Positions 1 through 6,807 of a stretch of 64,000 nt of DNA are shown in pieces. Numbering within the stretch: the first letter of the stretch is position 1; each line of letters starts with the position of its first letter. The stretch is from a virus, in the IMG/VR virus record IMGVR_UViG_3300050821_005389, positions 1 through 64,000 of that record; one strand, 5' to 3'. The notes under the pieces are model-generated. The model was not told where the DNA came from and made no database searches. It was given only the letters and a program-made list of their open reading frames with translations. Made by a program: the position numbers and the translations under genes.

Positions 1-135
1 TGAGGTTCGCGCCGCTGAGGTCCGCTCTTCTGAGGTCCGCGCCGCTGAGGTTCGCGCTTCTGAGGTTCGCGCTTCTGAGGTCCGCGCCGCTGAGGTTCGC
101 GCTTCTGAGGTTCGCGCCGCTGAGGTTCGCGCCAG
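1..135 (-). repeat. Nine tandem 15-bp units coding pentapeptides
   Basis: Nine 15-bp units follow one another with only a few variable positions (TTC or TCC; GCCGC or GCTTC). The period is exactly five codons and in one minus-strand frame reads A(N/D)L(S/R)(G/S/R). The repeat is therefore coding, not a CRISPR or a non-coding minisatellite. Confidence 0.85.
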
Positions 136-229
136 CTTTTCTAGCCGCCTCTACTGCCAGCAATAGGCTTGCCGCCTCGCACGTAAACAAGATAGTTGAA
201 TCCCATCGAGATTTAATCTCATATTTCAT
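1..229 (-). CDS. Pentapeptide-repeat protein, 3' end cut by the window edge
   Basis: Translation on the minus strand from the ATG at 229-227 gives a head beginning MKYEIKSRW, about 33 residues, followed by at least nine pentapeptides of the A(N/D)Lxx type (GANLS, SANLR, GADLR). The frame is open to the window edge, so the C-terminus is missing. A GAGG Shine-Dalgarno lies just upstream of the ATG. Pentapeptide repeats fold as a right-handed quadrilateral beta-helix. This head type (a short strand-rich segment, then a helix ending [10 protein letters not shown]) is frequent in phage pentapeptide proteins of unknown role. It is probably the last gene of the early minus-strand block inside this window. 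Function is not inferred. Confidence 0.85.
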   Translation of the reverse strand, partial: MKYEIKSRWDSTILFTCEAASLLLAVEAARKAGANLSGANLRSANLSGADLRSANLRSANLSGADLRRADLSGANL

Positions 230-252
230 ACTACCTCACAATCAATCGGATA

Positions 253-465
253 TTATTTATCTTCTGGCACGCAACTCGAATCGCAGTACTGCTTGCCATC
301 CTTCACAACCCAACCGTGTTGTATTAAATCTTTCTCAATCGCCGAGTCCGCCGTATCGTAATATCCGCTTTTACCGGAATAATCATGAAACACATAGGCC
401 GGCTCGATCTCTATTTTTGCATCACACGTATCACAATACACCGGAACAATAGCATCGCCGATCAT
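253..465 (-). CDS. Small protein with paired cysteines, possible zinc ribbon
   Basis: This 70-residue protein starts at an ATG preceded by AAGGAGG. It has a CDTC pair at residues 11-14 and a second pair, CDSSC, near residues 61-65. The layout resembles a small zinc ribbon with a tyrosine-rich and acidic loop between the knuckles. It sits 9 bases after the stop of the upstream gene, so the two are probably co-transcribed. I do not recognise the family; function unknown. Confidence 0.75.
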   Translation of the reverse strand: MIGDAIVPVYCDTCDAKIEIEPAYVFHDYSGKSGYYDTADSAIEKDLIQHGWVVKDGKQYCDSSCVPEDK

Positions 466-474
466 ACAGCCTCC

Positions 475-801
475 TTAAGACGTTGGAACGCATATTCCCT
501 CGCGTCCCCAATCGTTTGTATAACCATCCGGTACTTGAATCTTCACCGTGCAACCTCGCGGATCGTTCTGGAATACAGCTACAGCACCGAATGATTTACA
601 GATAGTAGAAACTTTTTTCAACAAACGCAAAAGTTTTAATTCTTCTTCGGGGGTCAAACCACGATTGCATTGATCCTCTGCGATTCGGCCTATGCTAGAA
701 CCGTAACGCATAATTCGTTGAAGATCGTGGATTGTTGCTGACGAATGTCGCGCCATCAAAAATGCGAATTCTATCTTTTCTTTCGTTGTGGCCGTTCTCA
801 T
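475..801 (-). CDS. Conserved phage hypothetical protein
   Basis: 108 residues, starting at ATG with GGAGGC upstream. The N-terminal two thirds looks helical (an EEELKLLRLLKK segment). The C-terminal part has a compact motif, FQNDPRGCTVKI, then NDWGREGICVP. This ending is familiar from small early proteins of many tailed phages, but I know of no assigned function. It is the first gene after the promoter at 843-871 and the palindrome at 823-837, so its expression is probably controlled there. Confidence 0.8.
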   Translation of the reverse strand: MRTATTKEKIEFAFLMARHSSATIHDLQRIMRYGSSIGRIAEDQCNRGLTPEEELKLLRLLKKVSTICKSFGAVAVFQNDPRGCTVKIQVPDGYTNDWGREGICVPTS

Positions 802-822
802 TTTTGTTGCCTCCGTTTTTAA

Positions 823-837
823 TGACCTGTCCGGTCA
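823..837. promoter_or_regulatory. Perfect 15-base palindrome, candidate operator
   Basis: TGACC-TGTCC-GGTCA has perfect 5-base arms around a 5-base centre. It lies just downstream of the -10 element at 843-848 and upstream of the Shine-Dalgarno of the 475-801 gene. This position suits a repressor site or a 5' leader hairpin. Which of the two is not decided by the sequence. Confidence 0.45.
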
Positions 838-842
838 AGTTC

Positions 843-871
843 AATCTAACAAAACCGTGAAACCTTGTCAA
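843..871 (-). promoter_or_regulatory. Sigma70-like promoter for 475-801
   Basis: On the minus strand TTGACA (871-866) is followed after 17 bases by TAGATT (848-843). The -35 is embedded in CTTGACAAGGTTT, the same 13 bases found at the promoter upstream of 2529-3167. It reads toward the genes at 475-801, 253-465 and the pentapeptide gene. Confidence 0.7.
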
Positions 872-894
872 GAAAAATCGTAAACAAGTAAGTA

Positions 895-1143
895 TTAATT
901 CTCTTCTAGTTCCTGCAATACTTTTCTTAATTGTCTTCTAATTAAATCTTCACCCGCTTTTTTAGCTTCGCTTAGTTCGGTGAATCGTGCGCGAAGCGTA
1001 GTGTCTTGAAATGTTACCTGGTAACCGCCGGGATTAGGATCTTCTCTTGATCTCATACTATCCCATCCCACCGTAACCATAAAACCATAAGAGAATCTCA
1101 AATACCAAAAACCATATTTTCCTGCTTCCCATTTAACTTGCAT
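895..1143 (-). CDS. Small hypothetical early protein
   Basis: 82 residues. The first half is aromatic and strand-rich (GFWYLRFSYGFMVTVGWDS); the second half is a charged helix ending RKVLQELEEN. No strong Shine-Dalgarno precedes the ATG at 1143. It belongs to the minus-strand early series. I do not recognise the family. Confidence 0.7.
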   Translation of the reverse strand: MQVKWEAGKYGFWYLRFSYGFMVTVGWDSMRSREDPNPGGYQVTFQDTTLRARFTELSEAKKAGEDLIRRQLRKVLQELEEN

Positions 1144-1189
1144 AGATCAATTTCCGAATCCATTTTGCTCTATAGATTCCATGTAACTT

Positions 1190-1390
1190 TTACACATCTA
1201 GACATTTTCGGAGCGAATCCGCATACTCCGATAGAGCCGTAAATGATAGGGATAATTTACGGGCTCGATTCTCTTGGCGTGTATCATCGGGATTGATAAT
1301 ATCTAGCGCGTCCGCGATTAATTGGAGATCGTTCGCGGATAATTTAATTTCTGTTTCGCCGTACTTGACATAGACGCCCTGTTTTGCCAT
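1190..1390 (-). CDS. Small hypothetical early protein
   Basis: 66 residues with an N-terminal strand pair (GVYVKYGETEIKLS) and two predicted amphipathic helices (NDLQLIADALDII; FTALSEYADSLRKCL). GGATG lies just upstream of the ATG at 1390. Part of the early small-gene series; no family recognised. Confidence 0.7.
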   Translation of the reverse strand: MAKQGVYVKYGETEIKLSANDLQLIADALDIINPDDTRQENRARKLSLSFTALSEYADSLRKCLDV

Positions 1391-1436
1391 AACATCATCC
1401 GTTCGCTGATAGATAATGAACTATTGTTTTTGTGAC

Positions 1437-1754
1437 TTAAACTCCTAACGCCTGGTTGCGTTCGCTAGCAATTCTCAACGCTTCGAGACGCAATTCCTTA
1501 CGAGTTAAATGCTTCGTTTGCTCGTAACATTGACGCGCCCGATCTTCACTCAATACTCGGAATAAATTATCTGCTAACCTACTACTTGGATTTTTAAGCG
1601 TACGGCGAACCAATGCCGCTATCACATACTCGCCGTCATTCATTTCAAAGCAAGTATCAAAGCACCGACCATTTAACGGTATAGTTCCTGTCCCTATTAC
1701 CGATGCCGCATAGTTGACTCGATCCTCAAACGCATCGCGGTTATACACGTCCAT
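1437..1754 (-). CDS. Small hypothetical early protein
   Basis: 105 residues, start ATG at 1754 preceded by GGAGGG. Contains RCFDTCFEM, a central EYVIAALVRRTL helix and a charged C-terminal helix with repeated arginines. The gene lies 23 bases after 1778-2026 and is probably co-transcribed with it. No family recognised. Confidence 0.75.
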   Translation of the reverse strand: MDVYNRDAFEDRVNYAASVIGTGTIPLNGRCFDTCFEMNDGEYVIAALVRRTLKNPSSRLADNLFRVLSEDRARQCYEQTKHLTRKELRLEALRIASERNQALGV

Positions 1755-1777
1755 ATTGCCCTCCGAGAAACAATTGA

Positions 1778-2026
1778 TTATTGTTTGTGCCTATTCACAA
1801 GTACAACACTTGAATTGCAGACAGGACACGTCCGCGATCCTACAACCTCTTCTTGATTCTCGTTCGCTTCGGCCATTGCTTTCTGAATTAGCTTGATCCA
1901 ACCGTCGCCACGATTATGAGCACTAACCGTACCGGAGTAGATGCGGCGCGTATTGATGTACGCTTCGACATCGTAGGTTGCTTGTGTTTCCGATCCGCCA
2001 GTATTCATTACCTTGAGCAATAGCAT
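1778..2026 (-). CDS. Small protein with a C-terminal CxxC zinc knuckle
   Basis: The chosen start is ATG at 2026-2024, preceded by TGGAGGTAAC. The longer open frame reaches back into the upstream gene and lacks such a site. The 82-residue product begins MLLLKVMNTGG, has a mixed strand-helix middle (DVEAYINTRRIYSG), and ends with CPVCNSSVVLVNRHKQ, a single CxxC knuckle. Function unknown. Confidence 0.75.
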   Translation of the reverse strand: MLLLKVMNTGGSETQATYDVEAYINTRRIYSGTVSAHNRGDGWIKLIQKAMAEANENQEEVVGSRTCPVCNSSVVLVNRHKQ

Positions 2027-2057
2027 GTTACCTCCAACATCACTCGACTGTTGATTG

Positions 2058-2309
2058 TTAATCGACGTTGGCGAAACGCGGGTTCGCGCCAACCTTTGCC
2101 AGATTAAACACGTTGACACGCTCGGGCATATCCGCGCCTTTCCAGTCGATTGAGGCTAGGATAAGGTGCGATCCAAGCGCTTGAATGCCTGTAATAGTTC
2201 CGCGTGCGTGTGCCGCTTCGCCGTGACTCATTCCGCACGATTTTAGGAATTGAACGGAATAGGCCACTTTGTCGCCCACTTGGAATTTCGGTACAGAGTA
2301 CGTTCGCAT
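2058..2309 (-). CDS. Small hypothetical protein, possible SH3-like fold
   Basis: 83 residues starting MRTYSVPKFQVGDKVAYS, with GGAGGC upstream of the ATG at 2309. The pattern of short strands (GDKVAYS, HARGTITGIQ, HLILASIDW) is that of a small SH3-like barrel often seen in early phage proteins. This is a fold guess only. It lies 32 bases upstream of the 1778-2026 start. Confidence 0.75.
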   Translation of the reverse strand: MRTYSVPKFQVGDKVAYSVQFLKSCGMSHGEAAHARGTITGIQALGSHLILASIDWKGADMPERVNVFNLAKVGANPRFANVD

Positions 2310-2332
2310 ATCGCCTCCTAATCAATGTCTTC

Positions 2333-2491
2333 TTAATTACCTTCCGTAATCTCAACCGGCCAAAACTTAATGGGAATCAAACCTGCCGCATGATCTAGTA
2401 CGTTCTGTGCTTCGTCGGTATCGCCTATCTCTAACATGCGCCTAGCATCTTGAATTGCTATAGCTAACTCTTTAATCTGTTTGTCAGTCAT
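2333..2491 (-). CDS. 52-residue hypothetical early protein
   Basis: A short frame from ATG at 2491 to TAA at 2333 gives MTDKQIKELAIAIQDARR followed by a second helix (TDEAQNVLDHAAGLI) and the tail FWPVEITEGN. GGAGG is 8-12 bases upstream. It fits exactly between its neighbours and looks like a two-helix small early protein. No family recognised. Confidence 0.7.
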   Translation of the reverse strand: MTDKQIKELAIAIQDARRMLEIGDTDEAQNVLDHAAGLIPIKFWPVEITEGN

Positions 2492-2528
2492 CGCGATAGC
2501 CTCCATTCGAGAATCAATGCCTTGTTAC

Positions 2529-3167
2529 TTATCTCACAACTTTCAAAGCCGGTAAATTCTCTCTGCGATATGCGGCAGCAATCGCTCGCTTACTGAATCC
2601 AAATTGAGCCAAGATACCGCGCAATTCCGCTAATTGCTCTTGCTCGATCTCAGCAATGTATTCCTTGTCTGAATCGGATTCGATTCCCCACAATCCGCCG
2701 GATCTTACAACTTGCTCGGTGTATCCGAAACCGTCTGGTGTGCTGATATGCGCTACTGCTTGAATACCGATATAGTGCCATTGGCCGTCATCCAAGCTCG
2801 TCATCCGGCTATAGTCTTGTAATGCGTTGTTTTGCATCGCAAGAAACCAATACGATCTCTTATCGTCCACGGTTGCGGGAATCCAAGATGCGCCCACGTC
2901 AAATGGCTCTACCGTACCGGGATTGAAATAACGGTTTCGGCTAACATCCCAAGATGTGCAATCACATTCGCGTGCATCGTCCGGCACGTCAGCATTAGCC
3001 CAAAAATGCGGGCAGTCGCCGTCGTGTGCGCGATCTATTGAAAACTCATTTTCGGGAGAGTCGGAATACGTGCCAATATAGGATGGATCGTTTACATCGT
3101 CAAGCTTGTGGACTATCTCGACGCGTTCTATCTTATTCGGTATGCGTTTTGCCTTTGCTTGCGGCAT
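2529..3167 (-). CDS. Conserved hypothetical phage protein
   Basis: The ATG at 3167 is preferred to the in-frame ATG at 3182 because GAGGGTAAAG precedes it. The product is 212 residues. It is rich in conserved-looking motifs (RVEIVHKLDDVNDPSYIGTY, CPHFWANADVPDDA, HYIGIQAVAHI) and ends with a helix and RRENLPALKVVR. It is one of the larger early proteins and is led by its own promoter at 3205-3233. Similar proteins occur in other phages as hypotheticals; function unknown. Confidence 0.75.
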   Translation of the reverse strand: MPQAKAKRIPNKIERVEIVHKLDDVNDPSYIGTYSDSPENEFSIDRAHDGDCPHFWANADVPDDARECDCTSWDVSRNRYFNPGTVEPFDVGASWIPATVDDKRSYWFLAMQNNALQDYSRMTSLDDGQWHYIGIQAVAHISTPDGFGYTEQVVRSGGLWGIESDSDKEYIAEIEQEQLAELRGILAQFGFSKRAIAAAYRRENLPALKVVR

Positions 3168-3204
3168 CGTCTTTACCCTCATTTTAGATTTTAACTGCTA
3201 CTGC

Positions 3205-3233
3205 TTTGTATCAGACTGCCCAAACCTTGTCAA
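3205..3233 (-). promoter_or_regulatory. Sigma70-like promoter for 2529-3167
   Basis: Minus-strand TTGACA (3233-3228), 17-base spacer, TACAAA (3210-3205). The -35 neighbourhood CTTGACAAGGTTT is identical over 13 bases to the promoter at 843-871, so the two are probably related by duplication or share a regulator. Confidence 0.6.
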
Positions 3234-3250
3234 GCAAAAAAGAGAATCAA

Positions 3251-3403
3251 TCAACCCTTAATTTTGGGACAATACTGACCGCGCACGCATGTTAATGTGA
3301 CGGCCGAGAGAACAGAACCACAAGAGCAAAGCATGTTTTTAGCCAGTCTTTGTTTCTCTTTTTGAATCTCTTTCTCTATCCTATCGAATGCTTTGGCTCG
3401 CAT
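3251..3403 (-). CDS. 50-residue protein with zinc-ribbon cysteines
   Basis: The frame from ATG 3403 to TGA 3251 gives a charged helix (MRAKAFDRIEKEIQKEKQ) followed by CSCGSVL, a lone C and a final C. AAGGGGAAAAG precedes the ATG, which directly abuts the stop of the 3404-3517 frame, suggesting translational coupling. Probably a small metal-binding early protein. Confidence 0.65.
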   Translation of the reverse strand: MRAKAFDRIEKEIQKEKQRLAKNMLCSCGSVLSAVTLTCVRGQYCPKIKG

Positions 3404-3517
3404 TTACTTTTCCCCTTGTTGTATCAACGCGATCCGGCCGTTTAATAGCTTGATAGCTACTAGGCGTCGTTTCGGGTTGGCTTTGATAACCATGTGTCGA
3501 GTGTCCATCATTTTCAT
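3404..3517 (-). CDS. 37-residue basic protein
   Basis: ATG 3517 to TAA 3404 gives MKMMDTRHMVIKANPKRR then LVAIKLLNGRIALIQQGEK. A second and third ATG follow within four codons. No clear Shine-Dalgarno is seen. The exact junction of its stop with the next start favours a real gene, but it could also be a leader of the following gene. Confidence 0.45.
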   Translation of the reverse strand: MKMMDTRHMVIKANPKRRLVAIKLLNGRIALIQQGEK

Positions 3518-3524
3518 TTGATTG

Positions 3525-3737
3525 TCAAGCATTATTTTTAACTATTTTGCGTGTATTATTTGACACACTGCGCCAATGGTCAAGCATAGCTGTGGCGATC
3601 CGCAAATCTTCTTCTGTGGCTCTAGCATTGCGCTTTACAGATTCACACCACGCTATTTGATACTCGCGTTGCTGCGCTAGCCAGTCGGTATTACCTGATA
3701 GCCTGTCACTGGCTGTGATCTTCGTGGCTCGGTCCAT
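3525..3737 (-). CDS. Small hypothetical early protein
   Basis: 70 residues beginning MDRATKITASDRLSGNTDWL, preceded by GAGAGGTGACTT. It has two charged amphipathic helices (QREYQIAWCESVKRN; EEDLRIATAMLDHWRS). The promoter at 3754-3782 is placed ideally to express it. No family recognised. Confidence 0.75.
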   Translation of the reverse strand: MDRATKITASDRLSGNTDWLAQQREYQIAWCESVKRNARATEEDLRIATAMLDHWRSVSNNTRKIVKNNA

Positions 3738-3753
3738 AAGTCACCTCTCACCG

Positions 3754-3782
3754 ATAGTAGGCCAGTGGCTAGCAAACGTCAA
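3754..3782 (-). promoter_or_regulatory. Sigma70-like promoter for 3525-3737
   Basis: Minus-strand TTGACG (3782-3777), 17-base spacer, TACTAT (3759-3754), about 15 bases before the start codon region. Both boxes are close to consensus. Confidence 0.7.
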
Positions 3783-3804
3783 TCAAAGGAATGCTGTAAT
3801 GTAT

Positions 3805-4446
3805 CTAATCAGTACTCTTTGCAAAGTCTAGCAGTGATTTACGCTGCCGTTCGTCCTCTTCGCGTGCGACTCGCATAGACTCTTGATATTCGGCGGCCGA
3901 AACATTAGCCACTTCACCGTCTATCACAACGGGTTGATAAGGCTTTTCCTTTGGCTTGACTGGTTCTGGCTTAGGTTCCGGCGGTGGCTCGTATTGCCTC
4001 TTTTCGGCTAGAACCTGTTGGATTGGCTTGCCGCGAGGCTTATTGACGTCTTTATAGACTTCATAGCCACCTGGTTCGATGCGTACAAGCTTTTCTCTCG
4101 GTGAGTGTATTTCCTCTTCAACAGGCGCGAGATCGGCATACCTACACTCCGAGAAACACGTGCCAGTCCAATGCGGTCCACCATCTGCGAAGTGATCTTG
4201 AGCCAAATAATGGCGAATCTCGTCGAACCAATAAAGAGCATGAAACGACGTGCGATCGCCGTCGCTATCGGTTATGTAACAGGGTTCATCTACTGTTTTT
4301 AATACTTCGTTCAATACTCTTCGAATTCGCCTCGATTGAGACTTGCACGCTCGACAATATCGTGTACCGTCGCTCGGTCGAATCCAAACATTATCAGGCG
4401 TCATATCATGCTTGCCGCTTTGACATACCGTGTCTTTGTGTCGCAT
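3805..4446 (-). CDS. Zinc-finger early protein with proline-rich linker
   Basis: 213 residues. The N-terminus (C8, H13, then YCRAC near residues 31-35, followed by SQSRRIRR) matches the small zinc module often found at the front of phage HNH-type proteins, but no HNH catalytic core follows. The middle is acidic and aromatic; residues about 150-170 form a Pro/Glu/Lys linker. It is the first minus-strand gene leaving the divergent control region and so probably an immediate-early product. Nucleic-acid binding is an inference from the zinc module. Confidence 0.7.
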   Translation of the reverse strand: MRHKDTVCQSGKHDMTPDNVWIRPSDGTRYCRACKSQSRRIRRVLNEVLKTVDEPCYITDSDGDRTSFHALYWFDEIRHYLAQDHFADGGPHWTGTCFSECRYADLAPVEEEIHSPREKLVRIEPGGYEVYKDVNKPRGKPIQQVLAEKRQYEPPPEPKPEPVKPKEKPYQPVVIDGEVANVSAAEYQESMRVAREEDERQRKSLLDFAKSTD

Positions 4447-4468
4447 AACTCTCCTGTCGGGTTTTTCC

Positions 4469-4534
4469 CGTCACAATACTTAGATGCGATGTGTCAAGAA
4501 AAGGTTTCATCTCGTCACAATATAAGCGTCACAC
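4469..4534 (-). promoter_or_regulatory. Three copies of CGTCACA upstream of the minus-strand genes
   Basis: CGTCACA occurs at 4469-4475, 4513-4519 and 4527-4533. The first two continue identically as CGTCACAATA and the last two are 14 bases apart. On the minus strand they read TGTGACG. The latter two belong to the large inverted repeat; the first is an extra copy nearer the early genes. Confidence 0.5.
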
Positions 4535-4758
4535 TTGTGTCATAGTTTAGCGTGGAGTAAGAGAGAGAGATTTTACCAGAAAAAACAGTATTTTAGTAAG
4601 TGTATTATTATCTTATACTTATATAAAATATCCCTCACTTTACATTTTAAGAGCATTTTGGTGACATTATTCGAAAAAGATCTCTCTCTTAGACCACGTT
4701 AAACCCTGACGTAAGTGTGACTGGTTAGGTGTGACGGGATACAGGATGTTCCTGACAC
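4491..4758. promoter_or_regulatory. Co-centred 78-base inverted repeat, divergent control element or origin
   Basis: The left arm (4491-4568) and right arm (4681-4758) are reverse complements at 56 of 78 positions with no gaps. Matches are clustered in blocks, read outward: TCTCTCTCTTA, 2 free bases, CCACG, 1, TAAAC, 8, AAGTGTGAC, 8, TGTGACG, 1, GAT, 8, TTC, 1, TGACAC. All blocks share one centre near 4624.5. Keeping spacing while the in-between bases diverge indicates protein-binding sites or paired outward promoters. The element lies exactly between the divergent early and late transcription units. Confidence 0.75.
4569..4680. other. AT-rich core between the inverted-repeat arms
   Basis: About 110 bases made largely of A and T separate the two arms. 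It includes an imperfect inner hairpin (TAAGTGTA...TATACTTA) and no coding frame. An easily melted core flanked by symmetrical sites is typical of origins and of divergent promoters. The sequence alone does not choose between them. Confidence 0.5.
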
Positions 4759-5267
4759 GAGAGCAGGAGTGCAGACCTAGTGCAGAATGCCGAGCGCCGA
4801 GAGATCGCGCTATGAGGCTAACAGATTATTACTAAATCGATTGGTTAACTAACGAGCAATTTGATTGCCGTGAAATTTTTCGTAAAGAGTTTTGAGCACA
4901 AATGTAACTTTTTTACCCATTCGAAGCGATCCGAGCAACGTAATTAACGGAGCATTATGTATTAGCGCAACAAAACACAAGACTTCGCAACAAAACGGAC
5001 TAATTTAATACCCGCAAGGCGAGCGATCAGGCGCGAAATAGGCCTAATCGAGCGCATGAGCTTGTGAGCGCCGGCGAAAGGTTAAATTGTTTAGTTTGAG
5101 TTAGTTGCGGCGAAGAATGCTTTTTGTTTGGCTGGTTAAGACCGGGCGCGGTCGCCCCCGGAGCCTGATGGAGCCTCGAAGCATCAGCGATGGCAAAATA
5201 GGCCGGGTACCTCCCCCAGCCGCCCCTTTTCTATTTAAGCACCTGATTATAAAAAAGTTATATTGGG
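4759..5267. other. Non-coding leader stretch with short repeats
   Basis: No credible gene is seen. The stretch holds a direct repeat CGCAACAAAAC at 4966-4976 and 4986-4996 (20-base period), a GC-rich patch around 5040-5075, and a hairpin GGGCG-CGGT-CGCCC near 5144-5157 without a T-run. A 66-codon frame at 5105 lacks a ribosome site and looks fortuitous. The region could contain late-promoter, origin or packaging signals. Confidence 0.4.
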
Positions 5268-5297
5268 TTGACCTATATTTAGACCTATTGATTATGT
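5268..5297 (+). promoter_or_regulatory. Weak candidate promoter for the plus-strand block
   Basis: TTGACC at 5268-5273 is followed after 18 bases by TTATGT with a preceding TG (extended -10 form). It is the best plus-strand candidate before the first plus gene, but the -10 is poor. A long leader of about 100 bases separates it from the pseudoknot element at 5401. Confidence 0.3.
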
Positions 5298-5400
5298 ATT
5301 TTTAAAAAATAATGCATGCCCGTTTCCGAACCGCTTGTAGGAAGAAAGAAAAAAAAGAAGGGAAACCTTTCTTCAAATTCAAAATTTAACGATATGGCTA

Positions 5401-5445
5401 GGGGGTGCCATCACCACCCCCGGCCAACTCTGTGATGGAGAGAAC
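5401..5445 (+). promoter_or_regulatory. SD-masking pseudoknot leader, copy 1 (GIY-YIG gene)
   Basis: Stem 1 pairs GGGGGTG (5401-5407) with CACCCCC (5415-5421). The 7-base loop CCATCAC (5408-5414) is perfectly complementary to GTGATGG (5432-5438), whose GG begins the Shine-Dalgarno GGAGAG. Formation of stem 2 would hide the ribosome site of the gene starting at 5446. Five more copies with different sequence but the same geometry occur in the window. Confidence 0.8.
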
Positions 5446-6000
5446 ATGTATATTTCAGACGAACGCGCTCGGGAGATCAATCCCAATTTCGGTAAGGTAA
5501 AAGAACCAAAACCTAAATCTAAGCGTCAGCCAGTTTTTAAAGTAAAAGAGTTAGAAAAGCTAGTTCCTTTTGATTTCGCCGTCAGAACACCCAACACGGC
5601 TATGAAGGAGCTTTCAAAGCAGGTTTTACCAGCCGAGAAGTTTCGGCGCCAGATAAGTAAGCCTAGACTTGATTGTTCGCCGGTTTACGATAATATTTAC
5701 TTTATCGTTCCTGAAAACGAGCGGATGGTTAAGATTGGTCGATCAATCGATGTTCAGAGGCGATTGATAGATTTGCAAATAGGAAGTCCGGTTCGACTCC
5801 GAGTGTATGCTTCTTTCAGAGTTCCGCTTTCTCATAGCGTAAGCATTGAAGGGTATCTTCACTACGCATTTAAGAAACACTATCTTCACGGCGAGTGGTT
5901 TAAGTTTACTGCCGAGATGAAGCGAGCCGTAGATCGAGGGGCTGATTTGATACCGAGTGAAGCCGCACTAAATGATTACTTACAGTCGAGGTCGGCATGA
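5446..6000 (+). CDS. GIY-YIG (T5orf172-like) endonuclease, free-standing homing type
   Basis: 184 residues. A basic linker-like N-terminus (1-75) precedes a GIY-YIG-superfamily domain: NIYFIV (83-88), KIGRS (96-100), RR with QIGSP (105-115), a catalytic-type Glu in SIEGYLHYAF (about 135), and GEWF (149-152). This order is that of T5orf172/MUG113 nucleases. The gene follows the divergent control region and carries the same pseudoknot leader as the five HNH-type genes, so I take it as a mobile homing endonuclease. Target site unknown. Confidence 0.85.
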   Translation: MYISDERAREINPNFGKVKEPKPKSKRQPVFKVKELEKLVPFDFAVRTPNTAMKELSKQVLPAEKFRRQISKPRLDCSPVYDNIYFIVPENERMVKIGRSIDVQRRLIDLQIGSPVRLRVYASFRVPLSHSVSIEGYLHYAFKKHYLHGEWFKFTAEMKRAVDRGADLIPSEAALNDYLQSRSA

Positions 6001-6091
6001 CCACCCTTATAACCCTTTTCTCCTTTGTAACCTTCTCCGTGTCCTTTTCGCTCCTGTCGACCCAACTGGCTAGAATCAACAAAACAAAAAT

Positions 6092-6340
6092 ATGAATGAC
6101 TATACTACACCTGGTCGCGGACAGGCAGGCCCGTTCGGTAAAGAAGACGCTTCCGACCCTAAACCGCCGGCACAGCGCAACCCCGCAATCAAGGATCCCG
6201 GCCGCATCTGGCAAAGAGAAACTCGCGAAGGGCGCCCCTTGGACCCAAGCGGCAAGCTCAGAATCCAAACCGCCCGTCCGGATCTTAAACAAACCGGTCA
6301 TGTCGACCTAACCAGACTACCGAGGTTCAAGAAGATTTAA
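6092..6340 (+). CDS. Small Pro/Gly-rich hypothetical protein
   Basis: 82 residues starting MNDYTTPGRGQAGPFGKED, hydrophilic and proline-rich, probably disordered. Its stop directly abuts the next start at 6341. An alternative frame at 6096 covers the same bases but does not join its neighbours; this frame is preferred. No ribosome site of note, no family recognised. Confidence 0.6.
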   Translation: MNDYTTPGRGQAGPFGKEDASDPKPPAQRNPAIKDPGRIWQRETREGRPLDPSGKLRIQTARPDLKQTGHVDLTRLPRFKKI

Positions 6341-6595
6341 ATGGGTGATTTTGATTTATATAACGTGTGGGACGGTACTAGAACTTTCTTGATTCACTGG
6401 TTTGTTAAGTTTCTGATGTTCGTTTTACCTTTATCGATAATCGAAGCTATAAACGAGAAGTTTCGTCGACCATGTGATTTTCATTTTCTTTATTATGGTA
6501 GTTGGAACGGTAGCTGTCTTTGGTGTGGAACTTGGCAAGGACGACAAAGCATTAAACCGGATGTTGTAGACATAAGAGAGGCAGAGGCGAAGTGA
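6341..6595 (+). CDS. Small membrane protein with C-terminal cysteines
   Basis: 84 residues. A hydrophobic segment (LIHWFVKFLMFVLPLSIIEAI, about 17-37) looks like one membrane helix, followed by basic residues and a CLWCGTW motif. The stop overlaps the GTG start of the next gene by GTGA, indicating coupling. Function unknown; a lysis role is possible but not shown. Confidence 0.65.
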   Translation: MGDFDLYNVWDGTRTFLIHWFVKFLMFVLPLSIIEAINEKFRRPCDFHFLYYGSWNGSCLWCGTWQGRQSIKPDVVDIREAEAK

Positions 6596-6807
6596 CTGAC
6601 ATCTTCGAACAAAACGGCATTTGCCGCCAGTGCGGCGTTCCCCACGGCCCCAACCCCTGCCCGAAGCGTGTGAACAGTGTACGAGCCTCGGAAGGGGTGC
6701 CAACCCCACCCGTAACGCCTCCCCCGGCGCCGTCAGAACCTTCGAAGGCAGTTTCATTGAACTCTCCTGGTTTTTGGGACTGGGCGAAACTTTGGAAAAT
6801 GACTTAA
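6592..6807 (+). CDS. Small zinc-knuckle, proline-rich protein
   Basis: 71 residues from a GTG start overlapping the upstream stop. NGICRQCGVPHGPNPCP gives a three-cysteine, one-histidine knuckle (residues 8-24), then a proline-rich stretch and a tryptophan-rich end (GFWDWAKLW). The last base is shared with the next ATG (TAATG). No family recognised. Confidence 0.6.
   Translation: MTDIFEQNGICRQCGVPHGPNPCPKRVNSVRASEGVPTPPVTPPPAPSEPSKAVSLNSPGFWDWAKLWKMT

Noticed and set aside
1-135. 15-bp tandem array as CRISPR or minisatellite
   Set aside because: The period is five codons and encodes A(N/D)Lxx pentapeptides in an open frame with a start and ribosome site; there are no spacers.
5105-5305. 66-codon ORF in the non-coding control region
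   Set aside because: No ribosome site, composition unlike the neighbouring genes, and it crosses the candidate promoter.
5790-5810. GGTTCGACTCC as a tRNA T-arm
   Set aside because: It lies inside the GIY-YIG coding frame and no acceptor stem or anticodon arm can be formed around it. No tRNA genes were recognised by eye in the window.
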